Source: Branchiostoma floridae
Taxonomy: Eukaryota > Chordata > Leptocardii > Amphioxiformes > Branchiostomatidae
Assembly: GCF_000003815.2 (NCBI RefSeq)
Contig: NC_049997.1
Location: 14,298,067-14,362,066 of the forward strand
DNA: 64,000 bases
Reading direction: 5' to 3'
Shown here: positions 1 through 10,385 of the stretch, piece by piece
Layout: each line of letters opens with the position of its first letter
Position numbering within the stretch: the stretch's first letter is position 1
Translations under genes and position numbers: made by a program
The notes under the pieces: model-generated
What the model saw: the letters and a program-made list of their open reading frames with translations, nothing else
The model's database searches: none
What the model was told of the DNA's origin: nothing

Positions 1-356
1 ACATTAATAACGCTTTTTAGGCATCTTCTACATAACAGTGGCCACTGAGCAAGAAAGGGTGAAAAGGATTGAACCAGAGGAAAGCCTGATGACGACCATC
101 GCGTCTTACATACATATTTCATGGACGAAAAGGACTGTGATGATGATGGTTGAAAGATCATTGACAACCATCGAGAGCATGTGAGGCCTTAGCATTAATT
201 GATGTAAGTCATGACTAAAGATTTGTTGCTATTTATATTCTCTGTAACACTTCCTCGTGCATGTAAACCTAGCACCACAGCACTACCATTGAGACAAGAC
301 ACTACATTTCAACTTACACATAAGTCTTCAAGTATTTGATGACAGTGTGTGCTTAC
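1..356. other. Intron of minus gene, left edge
   Basis: Sequence downstream of the M12 donor. I see no acceptor followed by an open frame in the required phase, so this is treated as intron. Confidence 0.5.
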
Positions 357-500
357 CCTCCGAAGCGAAGACGTACTCGTCCGTTTTGTCGAACCACTCA
401 TCTTCAGACGTGTCGGCCGGTAGAGCATCTGATGTCTCCACCCATAGCTCCTGCTCATTCCGCATGTCAACAAAGATGGAGTCGGTGTATAGTCCCAGCC
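357..500 (-). CDS. Minus gene exon M12 (last exon in window)
   Basis: 144 nt, phase 1 to 1, acceptor CACCTACAG and donor GTAAGC. It encodes GLGLYTDSIFVDMRNEQELW and an acidic tail (SEDEWFDKTDEYVF), similar in character to M5. The gene continues beyond the left edge. Confidence 0.77.
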
Positions 501-3500
501 CTGTAGGTGAATAGTCGCGGAAATGATCTGTTAGGTCAGATGTTTTATTTTTGGAATGTAGGTAGCTTTGACAAAAGTGTACAAATGAAACAAAATTAGA
601 AGGTAATCAGCGAAATTAGATAGTACATGACTATGTAATACTATATTCTATCATTATAGCAGTTTTTTTTAATTGTATCTCTTGTCTTGGATACGATACT
701 TGACATTTGGAGTTTGAGCTCCCTAACATCTAATTTTGGAATTACAAGGGTATTTTTGTCGAAACAGTCCAAGGAAGATAACTGAAGAAAGGAACGACGG
801 ATTTCCATCATTCTAGGCATGTTGGTAGCTTAGACAAAGATCTACACAAACATGTATATATCATGCAAATAAGGACTTAATTTGTATAACGCATATCTAG
901 TGCGGCTTGGGAAAGACTTTTTAAAAACATTAAAACACGTAAAAGAATCGACATACCTATGGAAACGCCGGCCGTTTTGAAGAGCTTTCCGCACTGAGAA
1001 GCAGCGATAGTCGCCAGCCGTGCGGGGTTGTATGTCTCAGTGTCCACGCCGTCCTCGTAACTGAGCTGCATGGCGTACCCGCGGTTGAAGGTGTTGTACC
1101 GCGGGTCGTTGATGCCGTACTCGTTACTCTGAGCAGGCGTGGAACGGTACCCCACATTCACCACGATCTTACGTCGGGCCGCTCCTGGAGAAATGAGACA
1201 TAGTTACTAGTTATAACTTATAGTGGTGGATACCGGCACAGAAAATTCAGGCACAAGAACTGGTACGCTCCATGTCCAGAGGATCATGTCCAGACCTGAA
1301 CCTGGGTCTTATTGTCTGTGAAAACGTGTGAACGGGCAATACTCAAAATAATGGTCCATTTCGCTACCAAAGAATCTGATTGATGGATTATCTGACTTCT
1401 ACTGGCATTTAAAGTCCTTTACGTAATCAACACTAATGCCTCTGTTGACTTAACCATTTTTACCATGATTCTACAATCAGACTTCGTCTATCAACTCTCC
1501 TCTACTTCGCTCTTATTTTCTTTAGCCGGTAAGCCTCAGAACACGTGAACGTTTACAACAGATAATATCTTACCGTTGTTATATTTGTTATCACGTGTTG
1601 AGATGGCCTGGTAACATTTTACCAGGGTGGGGTCCAACCGGAAGTAGCGCTCATCCGGGTCCTTGAAGTCACCGATCGTAGCGTCATCGCACAGATATTT
1701 GTCCTCCTAATATGGAAACAAGTTACAAGAAGAGCGTCAATTGAGGAGTCGAGATTGTTTAAAGTAAATAATTGTTCATGTAGTTAACAGGCCAGTCGTG
1801 GACGCAAACCTACTGTAACACTATTTTCACTTAGTCTGTGTAACACAAACTCTGCTGTCCAGGGCTGTATTACAGTAACTCTACGCAGGAAGACGGTCGT
1901 GGCTGGTATAAGCAAGATTTTATCATGCTACATTTTCACCAGCCCCCCAAGAAACAACCCGAGACCCAAAATTCATGACTAAAGCATGTCCAGTGCAGAA
2001 GATGTAAAAACGGAAATTTCTGCTGCACCACCGAACAAAGTCGCTAGGAGTAACGCAAACGATGTGAATCTTCGATCTCGCCATACCTTAATTTGAGTAA
2101 CTAACATTATCCAATTTGATCATAATCCAACCACAGCGACCATATGAAACATACCACTTGCCACAAAGTGCACATTCAAAAACATGGTAAAAATCACACA
2201 GTACCCTCTTCACGGATGGTAATGCGTTTCGGTAATAATGATACGATGGCAATGATAATATCATGAAATTTGGCTCAGTCTATATATCACATTTATCTAC
2301 ATCAAAAACGTAATAACTACTTAACGGTTATCATAATGGTAATCACATATCAAGTCTTGAAATTTACCTTTCCGTCGCTGTCGAAGAGGTATGCACGGGT
2401 ATAGACATCGCTGACATCGTACGTGTCCGTGTTGGAGCTGGGTGGCAGGACTGGCACCAGGGCTTCGTTATCAAACTCAATATAGTTGGACAAATATCCC
2501 TCCTGCTTTTGCACGGCCACGAACAGGTAAGTCCCTACATAGGGGAGGTAAAGCCTCAACTGAAGTCAAGCATGTAGTGTTTTCAAGTAGCCAGTGGTTG
2601 TGCAGTGCCGTTTCGCAATGACTTGCGTTTTTGGCCAAGCACACCAGGTCACCCCTCTCTCTGTATCTCTCTATGTCTGTCTGTCTGTCCGTCTGTCTCT
2701 CTAGACCTGTTTCCCTGTCTGTCTGTCTGTCTCTCTCGGTCTCTCGGTCTCTATCTCTCTTTGTCTTTCTGTCTCTCTCTCCCTCTGTCTCTGTCTGTCT
2801 GTCTGTCTCTCTGTCTCTCTGCCAAGAGGTGTGTTTTTTAGGTGCAGAGTAGATGTCACCACCCAAAGGGACAATGCGACTCTTTCCGACACGAGCGAGA
2901 GATTGGACCTCGAAATCGTAGTAAATAAAGTTATTTTCTTTAGTTCTTACACGTGATGATCAACATATAGATTCGTATAAGTTTAGATATGCTGAACACC
3001 TGGTATGTCTTTGTTATTTTGAAGCGCTTTCTTTTCAAACGTTGCTGCCAAAGGATTTTACCTAAGATGATGCATGTTGCCTTTGAGGGCACACGTTTCC
3101 CTGATAACCTGATACCGTGGCTTCTGCATGGACTAAATCGGACGTCTTATTCTAATCTCCGGAACCAAGGTTACGTAGGACATCCCTCAAAACACTGCAG
3201 ATGCTATGAAACACATCGAAAATAAGAAGAAACAAGAAAGCAAAGATACGTGAAATACTTCCTAAAGTCCTGAACACCTAGTGTGTCTTTCTTATTTTGA
3301 AGCGCTTTCTTTCAAACGTTGCTGCCAATGTAAAACTAAATGAATGTTGCCTTTAAGGACTCACAGTAGCATTATTGTGAATCTTATGCTATTTCTGGTT
3401 TGCATTTTCTGCCTTCCTGTGGACTTCGGGCCATGCCTAGCCTGCGCCGGACCAACTTTGGACCCGAACCAAACAAGCCTTCCAATCATGCTGGTCTTCA

Positions 3501-6500
3501 GCTACACCATTTTCAGCCTCACATCCTTTCACTCAGCAATATTCAAGTCAATGAGAACATACACTAGGACAAACACGTAGACAATACCTCTGTTTTTACG
3601 AGTGGTAACTATAGTAAAATATGTTACCTTTGTGTTCGACGTAGTCGATGTCTGCGCAGATGCAGTATTTAGCCAGCGAGGTGAGATCAGAAGAGCCGGA
3701 GAGTTCGAGCTTTGCCGCGCGCCCCTCGTTGTGCAGACTGTTCTCCGCCTGGTCCCCGTCTGCGGCTCCCGAGTGGGGCTCGTCCCACGCTTCGGTTATC
3801 CTCAATCGGGCTGCAGTGTACATGGAAAGTTACACATATATAATTCAAGTTCTGTCCCTTTTCACATGTATAAAAGATTCCTAAATTTCATGTCAGTCGA
3901 ATAGAGTTTAAGATTTTAGCTCTGTGATACTCTTTGTAAGTGATACACTGATATTTTTGGTATCGTCTGTGTGTTTGTTTTGGGGCTTGTAAATGATTAA
4001 CTTTCTAGCATAGCTTTAGAAGTTAAAAATTTATCTTTACAATATATTTCGTCTTTGAATAGAAACCAGTAAATCAAAAGACAGTTTTAATTACGTGCAT
4101 CATTGCAGCTTTCAGACTTTTTTTGGATGGCAGATATCTAAATTAGATGATACTGTGGTTAAAGCGTCTTCTACGCAAAGGATCATATTCGGCGTTTAGC
4201 ATTTTAAACTGGTGTGTCTTTATACATTCAAGTTGCTTCCACGTAGAAATGTCTAGAAGCAAACAAACACTAACCGTTGAGTTGTGCCCTGACATGTTTG
4301 TCCACTCTAAGAAGTGCCGTGTACAGTCGCTTACTCATCACCCTGTCTGCACATCTGTAAAGTATTACATTACGTTAGAGCTAGATGCTGTGACACGGTG
4401 AGGGTAAACTTTTCATTGGAGAAATAAATAATTAGATTAATTGAAAAACGCCTCTCAGCCAATCAAAATAGACGACCAAACTAACTGTCACAAGAGGCGT
4501 CGTCGATTTTTCTTGGCAAGAGAGGGTATGAAATTTGCAGATTAAAGAATATATAACATATATTGTATGATGTTGTCTACATTTACATTTTGTTTATTTG
4601 TACTCTCTGAAAAGTCAATGAAAAAAATTATTTCATGAAGAAATAGCCTGTGGTAGTTTTTGATAACTTGAATTTGCTTTTTGGAAAAGATTTACCGATA
4701 AGAACTTACATTCTAAGAAGCATTTAAGGTGGCTGGGTGAACTACTTTTTCGGGGCTCGAGCACCGTAACCCAACCCCCGAATGACGTCCGAATCTGCGG
4801 TATCAAATGCCCTTACACATCCAAGTGGTGGTCACCGGTCACAGATACACCACAAAGGCACTTATAGTCCCCCAAAGCAGATCATTTGCTGTTTGACAAA
4901 TGGGGTCAAACCTGTGTAAATATTTGTGTTGATCCGATGTAATCTGTGTGGCTTTTTGTGTTCGGGTAAGCGTAGAGCTGTGACTATAGGGCAGCGTCCT
5001 ACCGTTCGTCCTTGGGATGGGTAGACTATGGTTTAAACAAAAACATGCGCTATGTTTTCAGAATTCGGGGATATTTGTGTATATTTAAGTAGGTGAAGAG
5101 GAGAACTCCTTGATTTCCATTCCATTTCCAAGTGACCAATGCAAGATGAAATACAATTTGCCATAAGAATTCAAACGTTCGAACGCCGTTTGCTGCTTGT
5201 GTTTGTAACCTGCTTCAAGACCCTTAGCGTAACTTTGGGACATGGAATTTTGTATTTTCATGGGATGAACCACATGGATTGTGAATAAGTTCTCAGAATT
5301 TACCATTACCTCAGGTACATATGTGCCAATTTGCTGATATTACGTTACACGGTGGCTCATTTCAAGACCAAGAAACCTACATGTAGTTAGCTGTACATTG
5401 AAGAGAGTTGCTCTACGCTAACATGTCCTTATGCTAGTTGCATCTGAGTGAACTGTGCAAGAGTAATTCTTTACGCATACTTAAAGTCTATATGACCTTA
5501 GAATGTGTCCTTGGGTTGCATTTGTAAAGCAGCTTTCCCAAAATTTTAATCATGACAAATCAAGGGGGTCAAAAATCGATTTTTAAACCTATCATCGTCA
5601 GTGCTAGAGTTAATCGCACATGCGTACTCTCTTACCTTTGGGACGGGGTAAAGCCAACCGGATGTGACGCACACGGATTGCATGACGCTCCTTCCGCACC
5701 ACACCAACTCGAGGAGCTTTCTTCATCCGCAAACAAGATATGGCTAGCTGGATACTGGACTAACCTGTGATGAACAAATGATTGAAAAGAATTAAAGAAT
5801 GTTGGTACAGTGCACGAAAATGCAAATCGCGAGCCTTAAACAGACGAGCTTTCTTGAGGGTGAAGAACAAGGTCGTTTATGATCCTATAGCTACCACACA
5901 TTTAGGAATCTTCTCATGACTTTGCTCTCGACCGCTCCCCAACCAAGGAAGGTACTGGGTAAGGAGTAACACGGAATACGTCCAATTCTAGCTCAAGTTC
6001 GTTCCGCTGATCGCATCTAAGAGGAAGATGACTTTCTTGAGTTTGATTGGTCTAAATTCATGGCACAGGCTAGGCGACTTTTAAAGGCTAGTAGGTAGCC
6101 TCGCCGACCAACTACCAACCACAATCAACCTTGCTCACTAGTGACTCATAACCATTGACTGGAGAAATTCGGGAGGCCATGGTCACCTACATTGTATGTA
6201 AAGCAGGGGATTTACATCAAGCAAGATGGGATTTCGTCAAAGTGTGATAGGGTATTAAGGCAAGACTTACTGCCTGAAGTCCTCGCTGTCCCGTGTGATA
6301 GCGCTGTCTATGGCCCCAACCTCGGCCTCTGCGCTGGTAGCAGTAGATGGGTACTTGTCGCCGTTGGCGCTCAGAGCAGTGTCTTCTTCACACGTTGGAG
6401 TTGTGGCCAAGTCTAAGGAAATAACGAACAACAAAAGTTTAGGCGTCGTGGTAGGCGTAGACTGGTTGTTGGGCTCGAAACTTCAGAGGTCCCGAGTCCT

Positions 6501-9500
6501 ACATGTATACTCGCCGTGTCCTCAACGTTGTGCACTTGGGAAAGGCACTTTGCACGGCCTTCCTTACTCCACCCATGTGTATGTGTACCTGAGTTCATGA
6601 TCAGTCGGAAAGGTAAAGTACTACTTTTACCTTCTATCAGTATTGTGTATGTGGCACTGTTAAAATAAGTTACTAACTTGAGTGCAGTACCACATTGCCA
6701 CCGTCTGTCCCGAAGCAAACAAAGAAAAATTCACCCAAAGCTATCATCATCTCAGCTATTGATTTACTTGTATAATACATATTAGGTGTCTTTGTTAAAA
6801 CTCAATCTAGTAATAATTTTACATGTGTTCAAGGATGTAACTACATGATTTTCGCATGATAAGTGTAGTGTAGTGTAGTGTAGTGTAGTGTAGTGTTCAG
6901 TCAGTTCAGTAGAACGATAAAATGACCCTCACCATATGCAGAGTCCAAGTATGTCCACCAGTCCGACTCGAACCCCAGGTCGGAACCGTCGTCAGGGCGC
7001 ATCTGTATCAGTACCGTGTCATCCGTAACCGTGATTCCGATGTTTCTTTGAACGTCCTGTCAGATAGACCAGAAATATGGGCCATAAAAGTAAAACCGTG
7101 GATATGGGCTTACAGCAGTAGTGAATATAGACAATGTCGCAAATGGTATATTATACTGTTGGATACATTTGAGCAACTATCTACCAAGGGCATCAACAAA
7201 CCATGATCATGGACCTACAGCCATCTCTGAGTAGAGACGGGGGACGCCACAAACTACCCACCACATGTGATCGAATGCTCATCGAGTTATGTGTTTGAAA
7301 TTTTGAAATTTTTACCAAGTGACGTCATTTAAGCGATGAATTTATTCCTTGACAAAAACCAGGTCTCTCACATTTGAAAATTGCGTGCAATCGAAGAGTC
7401 CACTTCTTTCTTTTGGAAATGGCAGTTTAAAAACCTTTTTGACTGAATTCTACAATCAAAGATAACTTTCGAGCAAAGAAACATCTCGAAAACAATGTAT
7501 GATTTGGATGAGATATTCCTTTTTTCAATGTACAAATTATAAGTTGTTAATTCTCTCACCTCAAACACAGGGACACATTGTTGGATGGCGACTCTGACGA
7601 TGTCGTTCACTGTCATCCCGGCTGTTGCGTTTGTAAACCGCACCACCGCCGCCTCCCCTGTTGTCAGCGCATCTGAGGAAGGTGAGTCGGATGCTATTCT
7701 GTATCCTTCCGCGATCTCAATCTGACAATGTGAAGATATCAACACTTAATGATATACGGAACGTTAACGTTTCTTATCTTATAACTTTAAAAAGTGTTGA
7801 TATTCGCGAAATATTCCAAAATCCTAACGGCCAAATGAATTGTGAAGAATATCTGGTACAACGTGATATTTTATTTCTCTTACAAGTTACTTGGGCTCAT
7901 ATCAATATATTGGTTGACAATAAAGACAAACAAATATGAGCTGGAAAATGAGCAAATATGTGTCATAGATTGCAAAAAAAAATCGCAAAACGTACATGTT
8001 TGTCAAAGAATGTCAACTCCAATGCCTAGCGCTAAGAAAAATATGTTAAAGAACAAAAATGATCCGAAGAATCGATTGTTCAGTATACTATACTTGTGCT
8101 TGGATAGGCAAACTTTTTTTAATTTCAAAGCCACGCAACCTTGCACTTGTGTGGCTAGGAAATGATTTTCTGTGCTCCCTACCGGTTTCTCCTCGCCGCT
8201 GAGTGCGGTGCTGGTGTTCTGGAGACAGGCGATGAAGGTCGGGTTGGCCCGGAAGTACCGCTGGTCGGGAGACTTCCAACGTGACACGGGCACGTACACG
8301 GACAGACTCACGCTGTCAAGGCCCTAGAAATTAGCCAAGCAACTTCTGCATTAGTCAAATATTGAATGAATGAATACCTTTATTGTGCATATATGCCCAC
8401 TGGGTTAAGTACAGGTCGCACAAAAGAGTAGTCGACAGTTATCTACAATGTCAGCTAACACAATTATCACATTATCTACTATGTGATAATTCCACTTCGA
8501 ATATTCTTCTCGCGTCTTTAAATACGTGACTTTTCCAAACCGGGGCCCGGCCGGGCAGCTTTCGGGAACTTAAAGTGCGTTATAAAAGACGCCAAACTAC
8601 AGACCTTGCTGTAGAACTTGCCATACATTATACCCGTTATAATTTTTGTGCAATAAAGAGTACTTGATAATAAAATACACCTCATTTTCCACCGTATCCA
8701 TTGCACAATACTACCATGAACCCACCTCCGAGTCGAACAGTAGACTGCTGGTGTTGATAGCCGAGACATAGGCGTCCGGCACATCGTCAACGGAGTTCAG
8801 AACCTCCCCGCTTGGAAAGGTGACGGATTCTTAAGGGCACAAACAACATATTATTTATTGATGTTGTCGTTGTTGTTGTTGTTGTTGTTGTTTTATTAAC
8901 TTCTTAAGCTGTCAGTTACATGCGACAGCTACTCTTCCAGAAGTAACAAAATTACACAGAAAACATGGACACTGGGCATAGCATACCTAACATATAACAA
9001 CATCCCACAGTTACAAGTATTAAAATTTCTCATGCAAAATATGATAAAAACGCATGTGCCTAATAACAAATAACATATAGTTGTTAGTGATAACAGTAGG
9101 CAAAGCAATAAGTGGAGAATTCAAACAGCTTAAAATGTAGAGCAATATCTAAAAACCTTTTCACTAGACGGCGATCGTTGAGCAACCGTACAATTGGATT
9201 TACGTGAACCTTGTTATGGATTTGGTACTTGGGATATAAGGCAAAATGTTAAAGTACGATTTAAAGTACAACGAAATACACACTAGACGGTGATGTACAG
9301 CGACCAAAATTGGTATTTACGTGACCTTTTATTTTATAATTGGAATGTAATGCAAGCTGTACAAGTATGATTTAAAGGACGTCAAAACACCCAAACTTAA
9401 AAACAAACGTTCTTTTTCTCTGTTATTCGTTGAGCGATCTTTGTCATTTTTGGTCGTTCGAACGTCGCAGCGTAGTCGCAGGAAACGGTGTGATACTGTG

Positions 9501-10385
9501 GGCTATTTGATGGTGTATCGTGCGTCATAAACAGATCGAATGTTTGCAAAGTTGATGCGAATTTCAATAGGAATGCATTTAGTCTATCGGGCAATAAAGC
9601 ATTAGATATCTACATTATACTATGTGGTCTGTCATATATGTGGGACATACGTGATATCAATCAACGCAAGCAACGTACACGTCGAAATTTATCCAGGTAC
9701 AATATGGTTAATATGTCAAATAGTTTCCTATGAGAAAGGGTCATTCTGTGAACAAGGTCGACGGAGATCGACCGAAAATTTAGGGGTAAGTCCCTACATT
9801 ATCTCTGTGTTGGAATGAAAGTTTAGCAATTCTCTATAGTTTCCTATCTGTCGATGCAATACAAACTAAGATGATTGGAGTGATTCATTCACAAAAGTGT
9901 AGGTCTATGTCAATCTCACAAAAATACTGTGAGATGGAACATATTAAACTTGTTCTACGTTTTTTCTAACAGTCAGAGATGAATCAGTAAATATGTTATC
10001 ATCATCTGATGCAAATTTAAGTTGGGAAAGATGACACCCTTAACAGTTACAAATTGTGTATTAAACATCCAAAATTAAGCCTCTGTATACTATAGATTTT
10101 AAATTGCGACATGCAAATATTTACTTTGATGTACCACCATAATCTGTTATAACCATGAAACACACGATGTTTAAGAATTTGAATTGTTATTTGTGATAAT
10201 CAACAAACGTCGAGACTGTCATTTCTATCATGATGTTATGCAGATTGTTAAAGAAGTCAACCAGTGACGCCATTTTGATCTCCTTCTACATGTACCTCTC
10301 TATTTTGACTAACAGATATACATTACTTACCGCCGGTACATAGGTGTACAAGGGCCGCCAACAGTACTAACACACTCCGAAACAT
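357..10385 (-). CDS. Unrecognised secreted protein, 12 exons, 3' end beyond left edge
   Basis: This is a gene model built by joining minus-strand exons M1 to M12, giving 1702 nt (567 codons plus one base) without a stop. M1 encodes a signal peptide (MFRSVLVLLAALVHLCTG), so the product should enter the secretory pathway. All introns have GT-AG ends and all phases agree; only the M7/M8 junction needs a weak acceptor. I do not recognise the family. The translation shows an internal duplication: a module with the order LFDS-(E/D)-G, RYFR-x-(N/D)-PT, I-x-x-x-x-GYR and IG-(I/L)-x-x-x-TD-(T/S) appears in M2-M5 (about aa 40-195) and again in M9-M12 (about aa 385-560). The middle (aa 196-385) holds most cysteines and an acidic stretch. 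The last visible exon ends in phase 1 at a donor, so at least one more exon lies left of the window. Function unknown; an extracellular role is inferred only from the signal peptide. Confidence 0.75.
548..886 (+). repeat. Dispersed repeat fragment (same family as 61110-62195)
   Basis: The phrases 'ctatcat.atagcagtttttt', 'tgtatctcttgtc', 'tgacatttgg', 'ccctaacatctaattttgga' and 'gataactgaagaaagga' recur in the same order at 61600-61870. It sits in the intron between M12 and M11. Confidence 0.7.
957..1184 (-). CDS. Minus gene exon M11
   Basis: 228 nt, phase 1 to 1, acceptor TCTCCAG and donor GTATGT. It encodes 76 residues, including KIVVNVGYRSTPAQSNEYG and later LATIAASQCGKLFK. It is the second copy of M4, about 20 residues longer. 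Confidence 0.8.
1221..1572 (+). mobile_element. Relic of a small hAT-like element (family of 48987-49419)
   Basis: It begins TAGTGGTGGATACCGGCACAG and shares ordered blocks with the element at 48987: 'acagaaaattcagg', 'cagacctgaacctgg', 'atggtccatttc', 'ctctacttc' and 'aacacgtgaa'. The right terminus is missing; similarity ends at the M10 donor. Confidence 0.6.
1574..1706 (-). CDS. Minus gene exon M10
   Basis: 133 nt, phase 0 to 1, acceptor ATATTAG and donor GTAAGA. It carries DERYFRLDPTLVKCYQAIS, the second copy of the M3 signature, preceded by an acidic stretch with a cysteine (YLCDDATIGDF). Confidence 0.8.
1831..1930. repeat. Dispersed repeat, copy 1
   Basis: 'agtctgtgtaacacaaact' with 'ctgctgtcc.gggctgta' and 'agcaagattttatcatgcta' recurs at 13486-13590 and in part near 24630. 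A short interspersed family; class unknown. Confidence 0.55.
2368..2534 (-). CDS. Minus gene exon M9
   Basis: 167 nt, phase 1 to 0, acceptor ATGTAG and donor GTAAAT. It encodes GTYLFVAVQKQEGYLSN and ends RAYLFDSDGK, where the second copy of the duplicated module begins (compare SSLLFDSEG of M2/M3). Confidence 0.78.
2653..2822. repeat. Pyrimidine-rich microsatellite (CTGT/CTCT)
   Basis: About 170 bp of mixed CTGT and CTCT units. It creates long open frames on both strands (Cys/Leu/Ser on plus, Arg/Asp/Thr on minus) that are not genes. It lies in the intron between M9 and M8. Confidence 0.9.
2987..3345. repeat. Two-copy direct repeat, spacing about 280 bp
   Basis: 'gaacacctggtatgtctttg' to 'caaacgttgctgccaa' at 2992-3050 recurs with few changes at 3271-3328. 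Each copy is followed by a related 'gttgcctttgagggc' block. Confidence 0.65.
3628..3800 (-). CDS. Minus gene exon M8 (acceptor uncertain)
   Basis: The open frame reads ITEAWDEPHSGAADGDQ and ends at CADIDYVEHK with donor GTAACA (phase 1). The better-looking acceptor TGCAG would start the exon at 3810 but leaves the frame out of phase with M7. The weaker acceptor ATTGAG at 3801-3806 gives start 3800 and keeps the phase. Alternatively a small exon between 3811 and 5635 was missed. Confidence 0.62.
3811..5635. other. Long intron M7/M8, no recognisable content
   Basis: AT-rich sequence with no convincing exon. The longest open frames lack splice signals in the right phase. A short extra exon here could explain the weak M8 acceptor, but I could not find one. 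Confidence 0.4.
5636..5764 (-). CDS. Minus gene exon M7 (cysteine-containing)
   Basis: 129 nt, phase 2 to 2, acceptor TTCACAG-like and donor GTAAGA. It encodes aa 243-285 with three closely spaced cysteines (W-C-G-A-E-G-A-S-C-N-P-C), suggesting a small disulphide-bonded element. The following junction to M8 is the least certain in the model. Confidence 0.75.
6271..6412 (-). CDS. Minus gene exon M6
   Basis: 142 nt, phase 1 to 2, acceptor TTCCTTAG and donor GTAAGT. It encodes aa 196-242, rich in Asp, Glu, Ser and Thr (DLATTPTCEEDTALSANG). This is part of the non-duplicated middle region. No domain recognised. Confidence 0.78.
6867..6896. repeat. Pentanucleotide microsatellite (GTGTA)
   Basis: About six uninterrupted units of GTGTA in the intron upstream (left) of exon M5. 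Confidence 0.85.
6933..7056 (-). CDS. Minus gene exon M5
   Basis: 124 nt, phase 0 to 1, acceptor CTGACAG and donor GTGAGG. It encodes DVQRNIGITVTDDTVLIQ followed by an acidic, tryptophan-containing stretch. The IGITVTDDTVLIQMR segment aligns with IGLGLYTDSIFVDMR at the M11/M12 junction, closing the first copy of the module. Confidence 0.8.
7560..7721 (-). CDS. Minus gene exon M4
   Basis: 54 codons between acceptor TTGTCAG and donor GTGAGA, phase 0 to 0. It starts IEIAEGYRIASDSPSS and ends VRVAIQQCVPVFE. Its beginning aligns by eye with IVVNVGYRSTPAQS of exon M11. It has one potential N-glycosylation site (N-A-T). Confidence 0.8.
8183..8323 (-). CDS. Minus gene exon M3
   Basis: The exon has 47 whole codons between acceptor TTTCTAG and donor GTAGGG, phase 0 on both sides. 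It carries the signature DQRYFRANPTFIACLQ (about aa 72-87), which matches DERYFRLDPTLVKCYQ in exon M10. One cysteine falls at the same place in both copies. Confidence 0.8.
8358..8475 (-). mobile_element. 3' tail of a non-LTR retroelement (minus strand)
   Basis: On the minus strand the sequence ends 'aataaaggtattcattcattc'. This polyadenylation-like signal plus ATTC microsatellite matches the 3' end of the LINE at 55640-55672 (aataaacctgtcattcattc). No coding part remains. Confidence 0.5.
8522..8606. mobile_element. Single terminus of the 13836-14613 element family
   Basis: 'tacgtgacttttccaaaccg' through 'gccgggcagctttcgggaac' and 'cgccaaactacag' is nearly the same as the left terminus at 13836. 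No partner terminus was found nearby. Confidence 0.6.
8726..8829 (-). CDS. Minus gene exon M2
   Basis: The acceptor TTAAG and donor GTGGGT give 104 nt entering in phase 1 and leaving in phase 0. It encodes residues 19-53, from ESVTFPSGEVL to SSLLFDSE. The C-terminal LFDSE is repeated as LFDSDG in exon M9 and marks the start of the duplicated module. Confidence 0.78.
8830..10330. other. Intron 1 of the minus gene
   Basis: This intron separates the signal-peptide exon from M2. It contains a GTT microsatellite (8860-8893) and a degenerate two-copy repeat (9150-9400); nothing else recognisable. Confidence 0.6.
9150..9400. repeat. Degenerate two-copy tandem repeat, period about 125 bp
   Basis: 'cactagacggcgat' ... 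'tttacgtgaacctt' ... 'gtacgatttaaagtac' at 9164-9268 is repeated as 'cactagacggtgat' ... 'tttacgtgacctt' ... 'gtatgatttaaaggac' at 9282-9380. Confidence 0.7.
10331..10385 (-). CDS. Minus gene exon M1: signal peptide
   Basis: The ATG at 10385 opens a short hydrophobic leader, MFRSVLVLLAALVHLCTG, with the typical n-, h- and c-regions of a cleaved signal peptide. The exon ends after 55 nt (phase 1) at a strong donor, GTAAGT. In-frame codons continue upstream to 10562, but the hydrophobic core starts directly after this ATG, so it is the preferred start. Confidence 0.8.

Noticed and set aside
2477-2866. 129-codon minus frame rich in Arg, Asp, Thr and overlapping Cys/Leu-rich plus frames
   Set aside because: Artefact of the CTGT/CTCT microsatellite between exons M9 and M8.
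6867-6896. Tandem GTGTA array and other direct repeats considered as a CRISPR array
   Set aside because: Units are contiguous, without spacers, and the genome is clearly eukaryotic.
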